NCBI RefSeq assembly: GCF_022201045.2
Contig: NC_068557.1
Coordinates: 32,217,501 to 32,281,500 of the forward strand
Length of the DNA: 64,000 nucleotides
Source: Citrus sinensis
Lineage: Eukaryota > Streptophyta > Magnoliopsida > Sapindales > Rutaceae
Reading direction: 5' to 3'
Positions 22,799 to 41,037 of this stretch are shown here, piece after piece. Position 1 is the first letter of the stretch. The number at the start of each line of letters is the position of its first letter. The notes below the pieces were generated by a model. The model saw only the letters and a list, made by a program, of their open reading frames with translations. It ran no database searches and had not been told where the DNA came from. A program made the position numbers and the translations under genes.

Positions 22799-22957
22799 GG
22801 AATAAGATCCTCTCCTGATTTGAACTATATTGAGTTTTTAAAATTTTTTTATCATGTGTCTTTTAGTAGTAGTGTGTGAATAAAATATAATTTTTTTTAT
22901 TAACAACTAATAGTTATTTGCTAACAACATGATCATATCAGGAGAGAATCATAATCC
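22799..22957. mobile_element. Mutator-like MITE, copy 1 (159 bp)
   Basis: The inverted ends read GGAATAAGATCCTCTCCTGAT on the left and the complement of GGATTATGATTCTCTCCTGAT on the right. Near-matching 9-bp flanks GCTTCACAA (22790-22798) and ACTTCGCAA (22958-22966) fit an aged 9-bp TSD. A second copy with an intact TSD lies at 42737-42907. The interior shares TATTAACAACTAA and AGTTATTTGCT with it. Confidence 0.8.
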
Positions 22958-25900
22958 ACTTCGCAAAGGGTGTATTTAGTAAGCAATTTCTCACTCCCGT
23001 GCATGTGTGTCCTTGCACCATTGGGTGTGTACGTAACAGATAATGTACCGTAGCAAGGTCCCGAAAGTGGGGCTGACTCAGACATTAATGAAATGGGGAC
23101 AATTTCAATATAATTTTGTGGTGGCATGTGGGGTTACGTGACAACTCCTAAATCATATTACATCTTCATGTGGGCGTTGACATTTCCCCCCATTTTCTTC
23201 TTTGTTGTGTTATTACTGAGAATTTAAATTATATTCACTCCACGTGACGTGTGTTAGCAAAAGATTTTTCAGGAACTAATCTAAAATTTTCAAGACTGCC
23301 TTAAATTTATATCTAAATTTTGAACTCTTGCAAATATCTCTCTCTTTCTATCTATAGCTTACATAATGATTGAAGCGAATTTTGAATGGTTAACAATTAA
23401 CAGGAATGCTCGAGAAAATAAAGCAAAATTCAAATTCGCTAACCTAATTTCTTACAGAGATGAAAAATTCTCACGTTGATTAAGGAACTACATGTTATAG
23501 AAGCAGCTTTATGGACTTCCAAACATTTTGACCTTTAATTTCAAACTTTTGAATCATTCAACAAATCACAATTATATATTTAAAAAAAAGAAAACAACAA
23601 ATCACAATCATCATGGGTTGTTCATTAACTAATAACCTACTGAGCAAACCATCGTTTTCTTCCTCTTAAATATCTTTTTAATTTGCCTTCAGTCCAATGA
23701 CAGAGTGACTTCAATTATATAATAAAAAATTTGGAGTTTAGGCTCCCTGTGTTTGATTACTAATGTACGTTTTTATGGAATCTCTTTCATTATCAGTGCA
23801 AAATGACAATGATTTTGCAGAACTTAAATATTTATTCTTATCCCAAACACTAATGAAAACAATTGAAACATCATTGTCGTTGTAGAAAACCAAAGTGCTC
23901 ATATATTACAATCCAAACTTTATTTATATATTCATAATTGGAAATTTACGATAATTATCTCAAGTTCAATATTATTATGCCACAGATTAAATTTTTAATC
24001 TTATTAATTTAGAAGGATAAATCTACTCTACCCATAAATTTATGTGGGAGAAAAAAAAAAACCAACGCGAGGTTGGTTGCCACTTGCCAGTGAAATAATA
24101 AAAAAGAAAAAACACTTTAAAAATGATTTTGTATCTTTCTAAATTCCGTTAACGGGAGCAAATTAAAAGCTGGCATTAGAAAAATTCGGATGGGTCATTG
24201 ATTTGGAACCGGATTTGGGTGCAATGCAATTACTAGATAACTCTGTGAAAGACGATAAAACGGACACCTCGGCGATAACGGGTATTAATCAGCCCCACGT
24301 CAGCCTGTCAATTATGTCAAATCGTCTTCCACCTGTCTGTCCGATGAAAAATAACAACCAAGTCCCTATTTTTCTACATTTTCTCAAATACGAATATTAG
24401 CTGAGACGGATGAAGCAGCCGTGTACCGTTCAAAAATTTTGGGCACCGCAAATCTGCAATGTAAGTACGTACGTAAAGGGTGCTTCAGTTGCTTCGATGG
24501 ACGTGAGTACCCAAACGGTACGATTAGAAAAGGTATGAAATTACATGAGAAATCGTAAAAGTCAGGGACTTTGGTGTTATTAATTGTACAGATTTAATGA
24601 GACCCCGGAAAGAATTTAAAGATGAATCTGACAAAAGTTGAAAGAATATTAGTATTTTATTAAAAAAAAATGAAATGGGAAATCTGGCTGTTGAGATCAT
24701 GCATCATTTATCAACCAAAGAAATAAAATCAAGATTTTTGAGGTTAAGAAGATGACAAATTAAGTGGAGCCGAAGCGAGGTTTGATGATGAGCAAGTGGC
24801 TGGCTGGCCGTGGAGATTTGTAATAGTAATGGGTAAAGGCTAAGTGGGGACTGGGAAGTGGGAATCCGACACGGTGAGAAAGAGAGAGAAGAGAAAATGG
24901 TTGATTGAATTATGAGGATTGGGATTTTCGCTTGTTTGTAGGCAAAATGATGAGCCATGTGCGAGCCAAAAACAAGCATTATGTCATTAATGTAACGGAC
25001 CCCCCACTCTCTCATTCTGTCCTTACAGCTGCTAATGCTATGTGTAATATGTTTAGCCCTGTGGAATGTGGATAATGCTCATGATCCAGTGCAGCTCAGG
25101 ACCACGTTAGTTCCGTCGCCAGCTTCACATCATCTCACTTCCCTTGATTAATTGATTAATATCCCATGTGATAGCAGCATCAGCACCATGATTTGTTAAT
25201 TTTTGTGTGAGGAATTATTAGACTATATATAGAAATTCTCTTGTGCAGAATTATTGGGCAGCAGTAGCAGTTTCCAGGACGTGACAAATGCGAAGGTCCA
25301 AATAAGACTAGGAATGTGATACATCGATGAAGTTGTGTACTTTTCACAAAATAGGAAAAATGAATGCTCGTAAATAAAAACAAAGGAAAGATATAAAAGC
25401 TACTTTCTCTCCCTTTTTGGCACAACGGATGCTTACAATGATGTAATAAAAATTTGAACTAGCTGTGTTTATCTCCAATACAAACACAAAAAGCCATCAT
25501 ACAACAAAAAGGTATCAAAAGGTTGCTTTAATGGTGCTGCGACCTTATTTCATCTTCATAAAAATGACAGTTTAGTGCAATAAATGGGGCATTTGTTGTC
25601 CACCACTGAGCACTGAGTGAGCTAGCTAGATATTTTATTTATATTATTTATAAAGCACAATTGTTAGATGGATTTGAAAAGGCCAGTTTCTGAACTGCAC
25701 TTCATATCTCAGGGTTCTGCTTTGCTTCGTGCAGATAGCTTTATTTTATGACACAACTTCAGCAGAAAAGGAATTGAAAAAGGATCTTGTTTACATAATT
25801 CTTCTACCATCTTGTGATAAAAATTAAGAGGTCGTGGAAATATAAAATAATAAAATATTATTATTTTTATAGTGATTGAATTTTTATTAAATGATTGTAA

Positions 25901-28431
25901 AAAAATTATATATTTTATATAATTATATAAAATAATTAAAGTTATTGAAAAAAATTGTAAATTGCGAAAATAAGGATCTTAGACACCCATCGTACGCATT
26001 ATGTCTATTTTTATTTTAATAAAATGAAGATATCATTAATAATAAAAATATATATTTTAATATATTTAAAAAATTCAATTTATAAAAAAGTATATTTTAT
26101 TTATATTTTAATGGAATCATTATCTTAGAAAATGTTCTCAGTGGAGAAGGTGTGGATGATCATATTTAATATTTGCTTTGGATATATTGTTTGGTCGCAC
26201 AATATTCCCAAAGGTTATTGCGTTTCATCTTCTTGTAGGTACGACATGCATGTGCAATATGCATGCCATGCGAATGAAAACAAACCCAAGTTGATTAATC
26301 ATCACAAACATCAAACATCAATGGCGATATCTTCACAATTCAATATCCACAAATTAGCGAGAGGGACAAGACAGAAGTGATGTCCAGCAACTATGTGACT
26401 ACATATTAAAATTGATGTTATTGGAAAAAAGGGAATCATTTGATAACAAAACTCTCGAATCACTCGAAGTTTGGCTGAGGGGGATTTTTTTTTTTTTTTT
26501 TTTTTTTCCCTTTGTGGGTAAGTTAGATGAGAGGGATTAGATGAGAGTACGTGCTTGCCGGTTGAGTAGAGAAACCTTATTCCTCGAAGCCAGAGAAAAA
26601 CAAAATAGGAACACGCTTCATTAGTTATTATTATTTGTAGCACAAGGCTTGGAAATTGAAAACAGAAACAGTTTATTTATTTATTTTTTTTAACCTTGTT
26701 TACGTGATTTTTCTTTTTCATTTCATGGGTTTCAAAATTGGCTTCTTTTGACATTCCATTTTTTATTACTTGTTACTATCTGCTCATATTGCTTCTCAGA
26801 GCACAGATCATTCAAGCTATTTAATTAAGTAAAGACAATTCTTAATTAACAACGTTCATATTGTATGGTACCATAATTCTTATATAATTAGCCTAGCCTC
26901 AATAAGTCGCAAGCACTAGTAATGTATTTGGCATACCACATTATATGAGATTGTATTAATTAATGCAATGTCATTTCGTGTTTGGTAAATCTTCATGTTC
27001 AATTTATGGTGTATTATATTATAATAATATAATGAGGGATTAGGTTTATTTAATGCGGCGCTGTTCATATTCTTTTTTTTTTATTTCTTTAATTAAAATA
27101 ATAAAAACAAAACAAAATATTTAATATTTAATAAAATTAAAAACTCAAGAATGTTGCCGTCAGTGCTGATGAACTATTGGCGACAGTTCAACGACAACCG
27201 ACCACCTATAGCCGCTGCATAACATTATGTTTTGCACTAAAATTTGATATCATTAGAATCCTTATTGTCGGGGCTACGTAATAGTATAATCATTACTAGC
27301 AAAAAGCTTCCATTCGCATTAAATTTATGATAAAAGTTTTGAAAGCTGAAATTTTGATCATGAACGAAAATTCCTCTGTCCAGGATAGTTGCACCATTGC
27401 GTAGCTTTGATAATAATGATTCTAGTGGCATTGAAATATAGTTCAAATGACACTAAACTACTGCGGTCGGCGGCAACCAACGGTGAAATTTTTTTATTTT
27501 AATTGTAAAAGTTTAAATTATTAATTAAATATACATATTAATAAAATATAAATGAATATTAGACTATTAATTTAAAATAAATATCAAAATATAAAATATT
27601 ATTTTATGTAATACAGTGCATACTACATCAAACATAATAGTACATTACAACTTAATACAACATAACATAATATAGTTACTCTAATAAAACATAATGTGCC
27701 AACCATACTTTTAGTAAATAAGTTGCACGCTTTTAGGAAATAAGTTATAATAGTTCGGACATGGACTTAGGTCCTATGGGTGTGGACGTTTCTTGAGTTG
27801 ATTCTATAGTTCACTTGACTTTGATGGATGATGGATGGATGGATGGTGCTTATGAGCTTTGTTATTGTTTAAAAAGTTCTATTTCTTTGTCATCATAATT
27901 TCTAGCAATTCCATTGTAGTTTGTTTCATAATCAATGTCTCTACGACTCTAAGTTGTAAACTTCTTTAAGGGGTTGTTGGGATGTGATGGGTACCTACTT
28001 TATTTATTTTAATTCGGATTTTCAAAATGGCAAATAAATTTGCAATTATTCTATTGGGTTCACATGCAAAATGAACTTTGAATCCATAAGAATCCAGTTT
28101 CCTCAATTATTACTTGAAAAGACTTTGGTCCATAATTTAATGGGTTTTTTTTCTATCTTAAGGGTTTGTTTTATTTAATGCTTTTAACACTCTCGAATGT
28201 CTCTAAGACAAATCAGTGCTAACAGTAACCATTGCCATGATTCATGAACAGTAGATTACATCCTTATAATCCTAATTTACTAATTTAGGCATCACACATT
28301 GAACAAGCCCTTATGACTACTAGTTGGTCATTTCACTTGGCGAAGGTATTGTTTGTAACCCTTGAGTGACAAACAAGTGCCAAATCCATAGCATAAGATG
28401 TCATTGATATATATATGTATATTTTTGGTTT

Positions 28432-28450
28432 GGGGGGGGGGGGGGGGGGG
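28432..28450 (+). repeat. Run of 19 guanines
   Basis: An uninterrupted G tract, unusual in this AT-rich region and a likely site of sequencing or replication slippage. It could form a G-quadruplex. No nearby gene suggests a function. Confidence 0.95.
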
Positions 28451-28569
28451 AGAGTAATTAATTGACAGCAAAACAACTGATTACAAGTTTTAACTAATGT
28501 CGGCACTACAACTTTTGGACGTTCTTTTTTCAAAGACCAACGAATCATGGTGCTGAGAGCTAATTTTGC

Positions 28570-28960
28570 TAAACAAGGTGCTGCTACATTGTACTGACTA
28601 GGATCCTTCTTCCATCAAAAGTCAAATTTCCAAGTTCCTCAATAATCCAACTAATTTCCCCATTGGTAACGACCTCTCTACTATCATTTTGATTACACTG
28701 AAGGAGTCAAGACTCAATGATCAAGGGCTGCAGACCAGCGCTTTTTGCCATTACAGTGCCTTCTAAAATTGCCATTGCTTCTGTAATCTCCACATCTTCT
28801 AGGCAGTGTTTTCCACAGATGCTTGTAGCCATCACTTCACTTTTGTCATTTCTGGTTAACGCACATAGATCAGCCCATCCTCGTACAAAATGAACCATCC
28901 AGCTGTGGGAGGGGGACCAGGCAAGATTTGAAGCAGCAGAACTTCTGTCAAATCCGATTT
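28570..28960 (-). pseudogene. Decayed RNase H-like (RVT_3) fragment of a retroelement
   Basis: On the minus strand an open piece (28707-28898) includes EAMAILEGTVMAKSAG and LIIES, which match the conserved stretch of plant RNase H-like domains found in non-LTR retrotransposons. Beyond it the same reading continues only with stops and frame changes (VTNGEISWIIEEL is recognisable near 28630-28650). The catalytic acidic residues are not all recoverable. It is a dead fragment, with no reverse transcriptase region adjacent. Confidence 0.7.
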
Positions 28961-29885
28961 TGAGCTTTGAGGGACTGCTGAAGCAGATCTGAAGCTGTTA
29001 AGCTAGACTTCAGCCTTAATGTACATGTCTCGAGGGTTGGAAATCTTCCTGCCAAAATAAAACTTATGCCTGGAAAGCCAAATGTACCGCACAACCACTG
29101 CAGAGAGCTTTTGCAATATGTGATGGAATAAACTATTAAAATATGTACGAGTCAAATCAATAATAAATTGTATTATAGGATACAGTTTCCTTGCATACGT
29201 ACAGCTGATTCGAAGAGCCATGAAGATAAGAAAATGTGGAAGCTATAAGGAAAACTTGACACTGCTTGAGTTGTATCCTACCTAATTAATATTATATTCT
29301 ATTGAAATCATAATTCAATTAATTGTTTTTTTTTTTCATTGCTTTTGTTGGTGTTGTATTTACAAAAGTAGCCGTATTGTATTTGTGACCATGTTGCTAC
29401 TAGTACTCAATACCTGATCCCCAAAAGTGAGGTCTTGAATTTTTTTGGTTATTTATCCATTGTGTTGCTTTCAATGTTTTGTCCTTTAATAGTGTAATTC
29501 ACATTTTTAAAATGTGATAATTTTTAGTTTAGAAGTTGGATACAAAAATTCATTACGCTTGGAATGAAAGAAAAGCATAAGATTCTCTTCCCCTAAAAAC
29601 AAAAAAAAGAGAGAGACCATTAGGATTTAGGAACCTTTGAATCTTTGATAAAAATATGGTGTAAATAACTGTCAACAGATGAGAAAATGTACATGGCAAG
29701 AAAAAGTAAATAATAAAAAAATATTATCCTCATAAATCCAAACTACCGCCATTCGACACAGAACTATCTCATTGATATCTGAAAAAGTGTCCAAATATTA
29801 GCATCAAATTAAAAGAGACAGAAAATTGGTATCTTATAACATTTGAACTTCAATCTTCAATTTAAGCACACATTTAAAAACATGC

Positions 29886-34261
<4,376 letters not shown>

Positions 34262-34455
34262 TGTTTCTAATCTATCGAGTTTATTACCAAACTGTGTCTA
34301 GTGGGGAGTGTTACTGTGACGGTGAGCATATAAGATAGAACGCATCAAATTTGTCCTGGAGACTCCAGATTAAATATCGTTGAAAAGGGCAGGAAAGTCT
34401 TTTCGTTATTTCAGGCTAGGCTTGGGACTTGGGAGTCTCCGCCCCAAGGTCATTG

Positions 34456-34463
34456 CCACGTGT
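34456..34463 (-). promoter_or_regulatory. G-box (CCACGTGT / ACACGTGG) upstream of PFP-beta
   Basis: Core CACGTG motif 195 bp upstream of the PFP-beta ATG, a site bound by bZIP and bHLH factors. Position and motif are seen; function is inferred. Confidence 0.45.
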
Positions 34464-35533
34464 TGGCTTGGTGGAGGTTTTGATTCTTTGATCAGAAACG
34501 TTTGGGCGGGAGGGAAATCGGATCTGACCGTAGTTGATGATTGGGTAAGAATGGATTGACGATGGACGATGTAGCACTAAATCATTACTCTATACCTAAT
34601 TTTGGTAAGGCTGGTGAGCGCGTAATGCTCAAGCGCCAAAGCATATTCCGAAGTTTTTACTGTGCAGATGCCAACTATCTTACCTCGACGATTATTGGTT
34701 GGATTCTGGGATCATTCATCACATCTCTTGCAAAATCTCGGCCCGAAGTGTTGGATAAAAAGTTAAGAGTTGAACCTCCAAAATCCTCTTTTTAATTATA
34801 TTCTGTTAAATGTGAGAAATACCCCTTTTTCAAATAAATTCCTAGTCAAACATTCTCCCTCTAAAATTCAAAAATACTAACAGCCAAAAAATAGAAATAA
34901 TCATTATAAAAAAAGAAAAAATATTGTAATATTTTTTTAAGTTTTTGTAAATCAATTATATAGATAAGACTAAAAACAAAGGAAAGAGGGAGAAATAATG
35001 TGATTTAATTGATTTTGGAGTCATAAACGAGGTAGAACTAAGGTTTATTGGTTTATTCTTGAGTTAGCGCAAATGATTCAACATCAATATAGATTTTATG
35101 TTCATTAATTATATGTGAATTTAATCAATGGAGGAAGATATTTTAAGTATTACAAGAGGAATTAATTTTCGAGTTTTAGTAATACATTCAAATTTCATTA
35201 AAATAAAAAAATAAAAAAGAGAGAGAAAAAAATAAGTAGAATTAATTTTATTTCTATTTATTTTTAAATGTAATTGTAATATACCAATAGTTTACGACAA
35301 ACTTGGTGGGTTGCCAATAATCCTACTTAGGAAGTTCTTGCATCTTTCAAATGCCCATTTTTAATGGCCCATGGATTGGATAGCGAAGTCCAACTTGAAT
35401 TTGTTTTGGATCCGCCCAAAATCCTCGAAGCTAATGTCGTACTGTCCGCCCAAAATAAAAGGAACTGGTCAAAATTCTCTCTCTCACGGGTCTGAGGTAC
35501 GAATGACCATTCCCTATACGCTGTAGGCACCTC

Positions 35534-35977
35534 TAGAGCTGGAAAAAAGAGCCACTAAGTTTTGTTCAGATCGTGTCAGTTTTATTTCATATCAAATTTT
35601 GACTGATTCAAATATTATTTATTTAATAATTATATTAAAATATTAAGACCCCAATTCAACTCGAAAAATAAATAAATTATTTAATAATCTGTTTAATATA
35701 TGTATTTTTAATAAGATTTAGATCAAACATTACACTATACATACACACACGCACATACATGCTACTAATATTTTATACATTTACACTATAGAAATTCTAA
35801 ATATATAAAGAATTTTATAAATGAAACACACACGCACATATTTATATAAGAAAATCATATTCAACGTTTTGAGCTGTGATGAAAAGAACTTACAAATTTA
35901 ATTTGACAATCCATATTCATTTATACGTGTCATGTTCATGTTGAATAATTGAATCGTGTCAAATTTTGCCAACTCTA
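35534..35977. mobile_element. Degenerate hAT-like non-autonomous element, 444 bp
   Basis: The ends are TAGAGCTGGAAAAA and the inverted complement of TAGAGTTGGCAAAA. Flanks GCACCTC and GCATCTC differ at one base, suggesting an aged target duplication, though 7 rather than the expected 8 bases align. Internal CGTGTCA repeats occur near both ends. No coding capacity. Confidence 0.6.
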
Positions 35978-36000
35978 GCATCTCATCTCCCCTTTCAATA

Positions 36001-36593
36001 TGTTGAAAATATGGGTTAATATTATTTCTATGAATTCTAAAACTAGTTGAAATAGTAATATCACTTAACAAACGTTGTCTAATAATAAGCCGAGATAAAT
36101 ATAAAGTATGAAGAATAGAACTCCACCATCGGTGATGCCTCTAACAACCCCTTTTTTTTTATAATTTTCATGACCGTCTCAATTTTGTTCATCTCAAGAA
36201 AATTGTTCTAAGTTGAATCAGCCCTTAATATTCATAAAATCACCTATAAAATCAAGCTTTCATAATAATTTGAGGCTAAATCAGACTCAAACCAAAACAA
36301 CTGTCTTCAAGGCTTTGTTTGTCTCTTTTATCTAGAGACACTCTATAGTCATTTTTCTAATTCAATATAAATTAATCACTCACTTTCTTGATTTAATTTG
36401 AATTAGTCATCCATGTGTCTCACAATTTAATTCAATTTAAATAATACAAATCACATCTATTTTTGGCTTATTCAACGCCATTTTGTAATTGAATCAAACA
36501 CATGACTAATTTCAAATCAAATACAAAAATAATTACTCTCACTTTCCTCCAATTTGGGCCACTAATATTTTAAAATATTCATATAATCCAACA
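36001..36593. mobile_element. Candidate solo LTR, 593 bp
   Basis: Starts TGTTGAAAAT and ends ATCCAACA, giving the TG...CA termini and a 5-bp TGTTG/CAACA inverted repeat expected of an LTR. The segment 36312-36560 reappears, diverged, at about 50752-50998. It encodes no protein, and no internal retroelement region sits beside it. The 5-bp flanks do not match, so either the ends have drifted or the call is wrong. Confidence 0.45.
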
Positions 36594-37882
36594 TAATGTA
36601 TGCAACGTGAGCATGTTTTATCTATATTTGGGTATACGCTAAGATATAATCTAAAACAGAAAATGCTACTTTCTCTGGGAGAATTTCTGTAATTATAAAT
36701 AACTAAAGCTAAAGTTTGGTCACTTGAGCTTGCTTGGGATAATTTCCAGGAAAACCAATCCTGTTAGAAAGAAAAAGCATTTTTTGTTTTCATAAAAAAA
36801 AATTGGACCGAAATACTCAAATGAACCTCAACATTCGAATTGCACTGTAATAACTAAAGATAGGTTAGATTGTCAGGACAGATAGTTGACTAAATATTAG
36901 TATCCTAACTAATTTCAGAAATAATGCAACCATATGTTCCAACATTAATTAATTGGCGTAGCAATTTTTAGAAGTAACAAAGAGAAGTTCAAGTCTACTC
37001 AGCACTTTAATTATTCCTATAGGGAGATCTTATTACCCGCAAATGTCGAGCTTTAATTATTTACAAATAAATCATCATTACGGCATGTGCAATTGTGTTA
37101 GTTCAACAACTTTCTACTTGATGGTAATGCATTGTACTGAATTAATTAATCAAAAGAATGAAAATCATGTGTTTTTCATACTTAAAAAAAAAGATCTTTG
37201 AGATCAGAAGTAATCCATGTAACTCACAAATGATTTATCACATGCCGGACACCTATTTCTTTAATGTCCTTTTTTTTTTAAAAAAAATTTATTTTCTGCT
37301 TTTGTGTCTCCAAAATTGCGTAGAGCAATTCGTAAAAGACATTCTGTCGTCCAGCTATATGAACCTTTACGGGATGTTCTCAAAACTTGATAGCAGCAGA
37401 AGTACCAGACAGCATTAGTGCTTGCATTTGGCTCAAAATCAAGCTAAAAAAATTAATCAGAATTTGTTTCATCCACTGCATCTAAGCATCTAAACCCGTA
37501 GAAGAAGCTCCTGGTAATTGGATCAAGTTAAGCGTTAGTGGCAAACACAAGACATACATTTTTATAGAACTGCCCGTATGGCAATACCCCCCTCTGTTAT
37601 TTTATTATTGTTTAATGATCATATGGCCCTTCATTCAGTTTTCTTGGAGTTTTAGTTAGGTATATCATTTAAAAGGATGGATGACACCTAACACTACTCT
37701 ATAAAGAAAGCTATCTATTAAAGGTATGCTTCACATCATAATAACTAGCTCAATTAACAACACAAATGTTCCCCATTTGCCTTCCTATCTTCATCCTCCA
37801 GCCACACCCAACCTCTTTAAGTAATGTGCTTGTTTTTTAAACTCCAAGACATAATCATATTTAACGATACCCCACTTGCCAA

Positions 37883-38440
37883 TTGTGCATAAATGATTAT
37901 TTTGGCACAAATTTTCCTTCAAAGCTCAAGGTTTATTCACGTCTGAGGGTCATGAAAGCTTCCTCCAGCGAACATTACAAGAAGCAAAAGCTTCAACAAA
38001 GAGGATGCAAGGCCTTGTGTTGCAGTTGCAGGCTTAGTGTCTCTTCTTCCGAAGAAGCTGAGAGCTCGAATTCCGATCAGTTTGCATCAGTCTCAAGCCT
38101 TGCACACGCCATGGTTCAAGAGAGACTAGATCAAATGATTAGAGAAAGGCAAGAGGCAAGACATAGAGAAAGAAGAAAGCAAAGACTTGGCGATCATGAT
38201 CATCAGGGGACAAAATTTATTATAATGGTGGCCATGGAAAAGTGCTCATATGATCCAAGAGAAGATTTTAGAGAATCCATGATTGAGATGATTATGGCTA
38301 ATCGGATTGAAGAAACCAAAGATCTTCGAAGCCTGTTGAATTATTATTTGTCAATGAATTCTGAAGAGTATCATGGGATTATTCTTGAGGTTTTTTATGA
38401 GGTTTGTGCTTGCTTGTTTTCATATTGCAAATGCCATTGA
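37883..38440 (+). CDS. OVATE family protein (transcriptional repressor)
   Basis: OVATE proteins repress transcription and bind TALE homeodomain factors, affecting organ shape (family knowledge). Single exon, 185 aa from the first ATG. Another in-frame ATG at 37952 would give 162 aa and begins [11 protein letters not shown], a more usual start for this family, so the true start is uncertain. A Cys-rich stretch (42-49, CKALCCSC) is followed by a Ser-rich segment and a highly charged Arg/Glu helix (79-101). The C-terminal OVATE domain (about 111-175) is well kept: [20 protein letters not shown], then EMIMANRI, the [20 protein letters not shown] core and ILEVFYEV. It sits between PFP-beta and fibrillin, as Arabidopsis OFP9 does, so it is probably the OFP9 orthologue. 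Confidence 0.9.
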   Translation: MCINDYFGTNFPSKLKVYSRLRVMKASSSEHYKKQKLQQRGCKALCCSCRLSVSSSEEAESSNSDQFASVSSLAHAMVQERLDQMIRERQEARHRERRKQRLGDHDHQGTKFIIMVAMEKCSYDPREDFRESMIEMIMANRIEETKDLRSLLNYYLSMNSEEYHGIILEVFYEVCACLFSYCKCH

Positions 38441-41037
38441 TCATGAAAATTGATTCACACTGTTAGAATTGTAGTCTTATCCGACAAGAATGGCCACGAT
38501 GAATATTGTACGGTTTACAATTTTCTTTACGTGGAAACAGTTCACTATTTTAAAACATTTGCTGAATGGAATATTTTATAACGGCTATTTAATTAATGGA
38601 CTCTCCATAAATATATATATATATCGAGGAATTTTTTTTTTTTTCAGTGGATGCAGGTTTGAATTTAATCTTTTTTTTGGGAGTTAGAGTTTTTTTTTTT
38701 TTTTTTTAATTACAGGTTGAATTTAAACGCGAAATATTTTCCTATTATAATATAATACAAATTAGCCCTCAAAGCTCCCTTGTTGGACTCGAGCCCGAAG
38801 ATGTGATGAACAACTCTACCAAAGAGTTGGTTTTATGAGTATTGTATAAATCAATCACATTTGCTATCAATTCAATCAAAGTACATAAAAAAAAATTAAA
38901 CAAATAAAGGAGATTTGATATTCGTGCATGTTTTTTAACGACTATGTGTGTGTTTACATCTAGTGATTCTCTAATACATACTATATATATATATATTCTC
39001 TAATGTGAGCACCCTTATTATTATTTTTTTTTAATGGACGAGCTTTCAAGCTGTGTAGCTTAAGAGAGTTAATATTTAATACTATTAAACTGCACAATTT
39101 TATGTTCATTAAAAAATAAACCCATTAAACTTCACGACTTAAGAGCGTATACGCATTAAAAAAAAAAAAGAGTCCGTACTTGATCTGAAATTTAAATTTG
39201 GAACAAATTTATAGCATTGCAAATTAAATTTTACAATGTTGTAAAAAAGTAAAAAAAAATACAATTTACAACCTTATAAAATTTTCTTAATTTAAGGATG
39301 ACAAAATGCAGGGTTAGGGCATACATTTTTCAAGAAATATATCAATCAATTCATACTTTTTTTTTAATTCTTTTTTAATTGTGATGTAAATATACAAATC
39401 TATTTATCTATATAAACCCTCTCATGAATTAACGAAAATCTGCAAAAAATTTATCTGTCCTTTACTATTTACCGGTCTCGGCCAAGCGTTACAGCCAAGA
39501 GAAATTTTAGAATACATCTGTTGTATCATGTCAGCCATACAACAACAAATAATGTCATGATATGTGTGCATTTATCATATATGCATTAATTGATTGTAAT
39601 ACAATATATATATATATATATTCTATAATTCCTCTGAGGCCAAATATGACAACAGTTTGGTCTTCCCCAATTCCCAAGAGGAGCAGCCCTGTACGGTGGG
39701 ATTTCCCTAAAAGTGTTTTTAATCAGAAGTTTCTTTTGGTCTTTATCTTCATTCTTCAGACCCCTTGAGAATCCGAACCGATTCTCTGTCAACTTCAACG
39801 TAGTTGGTGATGGCCAGTGACCTCCGGTCTGGCACAGGAAAATTTCATGAATGCGCCTTTATATTTCTTAAAAGAACAGAGTTTTTATTTTATTTTTAAT
39901 TATATCCATAATTCTGTATCAATATTAGAATCTTGATTCTATTATGTTTTATTAGTCGAACCCTTAAATAGTAATTGACTGTAATACAGAAAAGAAATAA
40001 AGAATAAAAGTATAGCGATTAATATACACATAGAATGTGAATGTACTAAGCATGATTATTAAAGATTACAAACATCTCCCGTCATCCCACCATCCGATTT
40101 TCTATTGTTCAGTTTCTCACTCCACATCCAACCACATCCAACGGCTGATGCTGCAGTCTGTACCTTACAGATTCTGTAAGCTAGTCGAGTCCTAAAGATT
40201 AATATAATATAAAACTACGAAACCTTTGCTCACCTCTTGTCCGATATTGAAACGTTGCAGGAACACGTGCACGTAATCCGCTTTCTGCTCAGTATAGGCT
40301 AGCTACCAGTAAATCTTAGCGAACTTGATATGCCGGTAACCTACTCTTTTTAGAAAAGATAATAACACGCCGCCTTAGGGCCCAACCATGTGTGGTAGAA
40401 AATCTATCATGGGTTGATACTTCACCTAAACGGTGCATCCAACTAATAAAATTATTTGGTAAACTTGGAGGGTCTCACTTCTTTAATGCCAGTTACATTG
40501 AGATTAAAAAAAAAAGAAAAGAAAGTGATTCTAGCTTAGCAAAATGACATGTTCTCAATTAGTGGAGCATACCACCTCGACATATTTTAAATATTTTTCA
40601 ATGTATGGTATGGATGGCAAATTAATCTGCCCGTAGTCACCCTTGTTGGTCTTCGTTAGCAACAGGTTTCGTAGTTATTAAAAAAAAAAAAAAATCATAA
40701 CAGATTCTGTGCCAGTGCATTCACGTACCTAGGCAACCTACAAATATTAATTAAATACATGAGCTAACGTGACCTGAAAGACTTGAACAAGTGAATTTCA
40801 AATAATTATATTTAATTGAACACACAAATTCAACAACTAAGACAGATTAGGGGGCACAAAAAATTGTTTAGTATTTACTCACTTCCTACTTTGTAATCTA
40901 CTGCACTGGTATCTAGCTGCAGATCTAGTAACACCGATGGTATCATTCCATTACTTGTAGATACTTAGAAAGCAGCAACACGTTCAAGTCTTTATTCAAT
41001 ATTACCATACCGTAGGAGTGAACATTTGGGTGTGCGT
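38441..41037. other. Intergenic region, no gene seen
   Basis: AT-rich sequence with long T runs (38627-38644, 38690-38708) and short (TA)n tracts at about 38613-38625 and 39605-39620. Small frames are low-complexity. No mobile element could be delimited. Confidence 0.6.

Larger units (their letters stand above)
20684..29885. other. Nine-kb intergenic region, no intact gene seen
   Basis: The left 450 bp is the CT-rich leader and promoter of the DUF1645-like gene. Beyond it lie a foldback repeat (21522-21699), a hAT element (21877-22767), a Mutator-like MITE (22799-22957) and a decayed RNase H-like fragment (28570-28960). The frames at 24.2, 24.7-25.0, 25.2 and 26.1-26.6 kb have no recognisable domain. 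The one at 24704-25015 (minus, 103 aa) is the longest and cannot be excluded as a small unknown gene. Confidence 0.6.
34262..37882. other. Intergenic region between PFP-beta and OVATE genes
   Basis: The left 250 bp holds the PFP-beta leader and promoter. A plus-strand frame with ATG at 34562 ends at 34795 (77 aa) with fairly balanced codons but no domain I recognise. Then come a hAT-like element (35534-35977) and a candidate solo LTR (36001-36593). The last kilobase before the OVATE gene shows nothing but AT-rich sequence. Confidence 0.55.

Noticed and set aside
24704..25015. 103-aa minus-strand frame
   Set aside because: Ser/Leu/His-rich low-complexity translation with no family; mentioned only within the intergenic entry.
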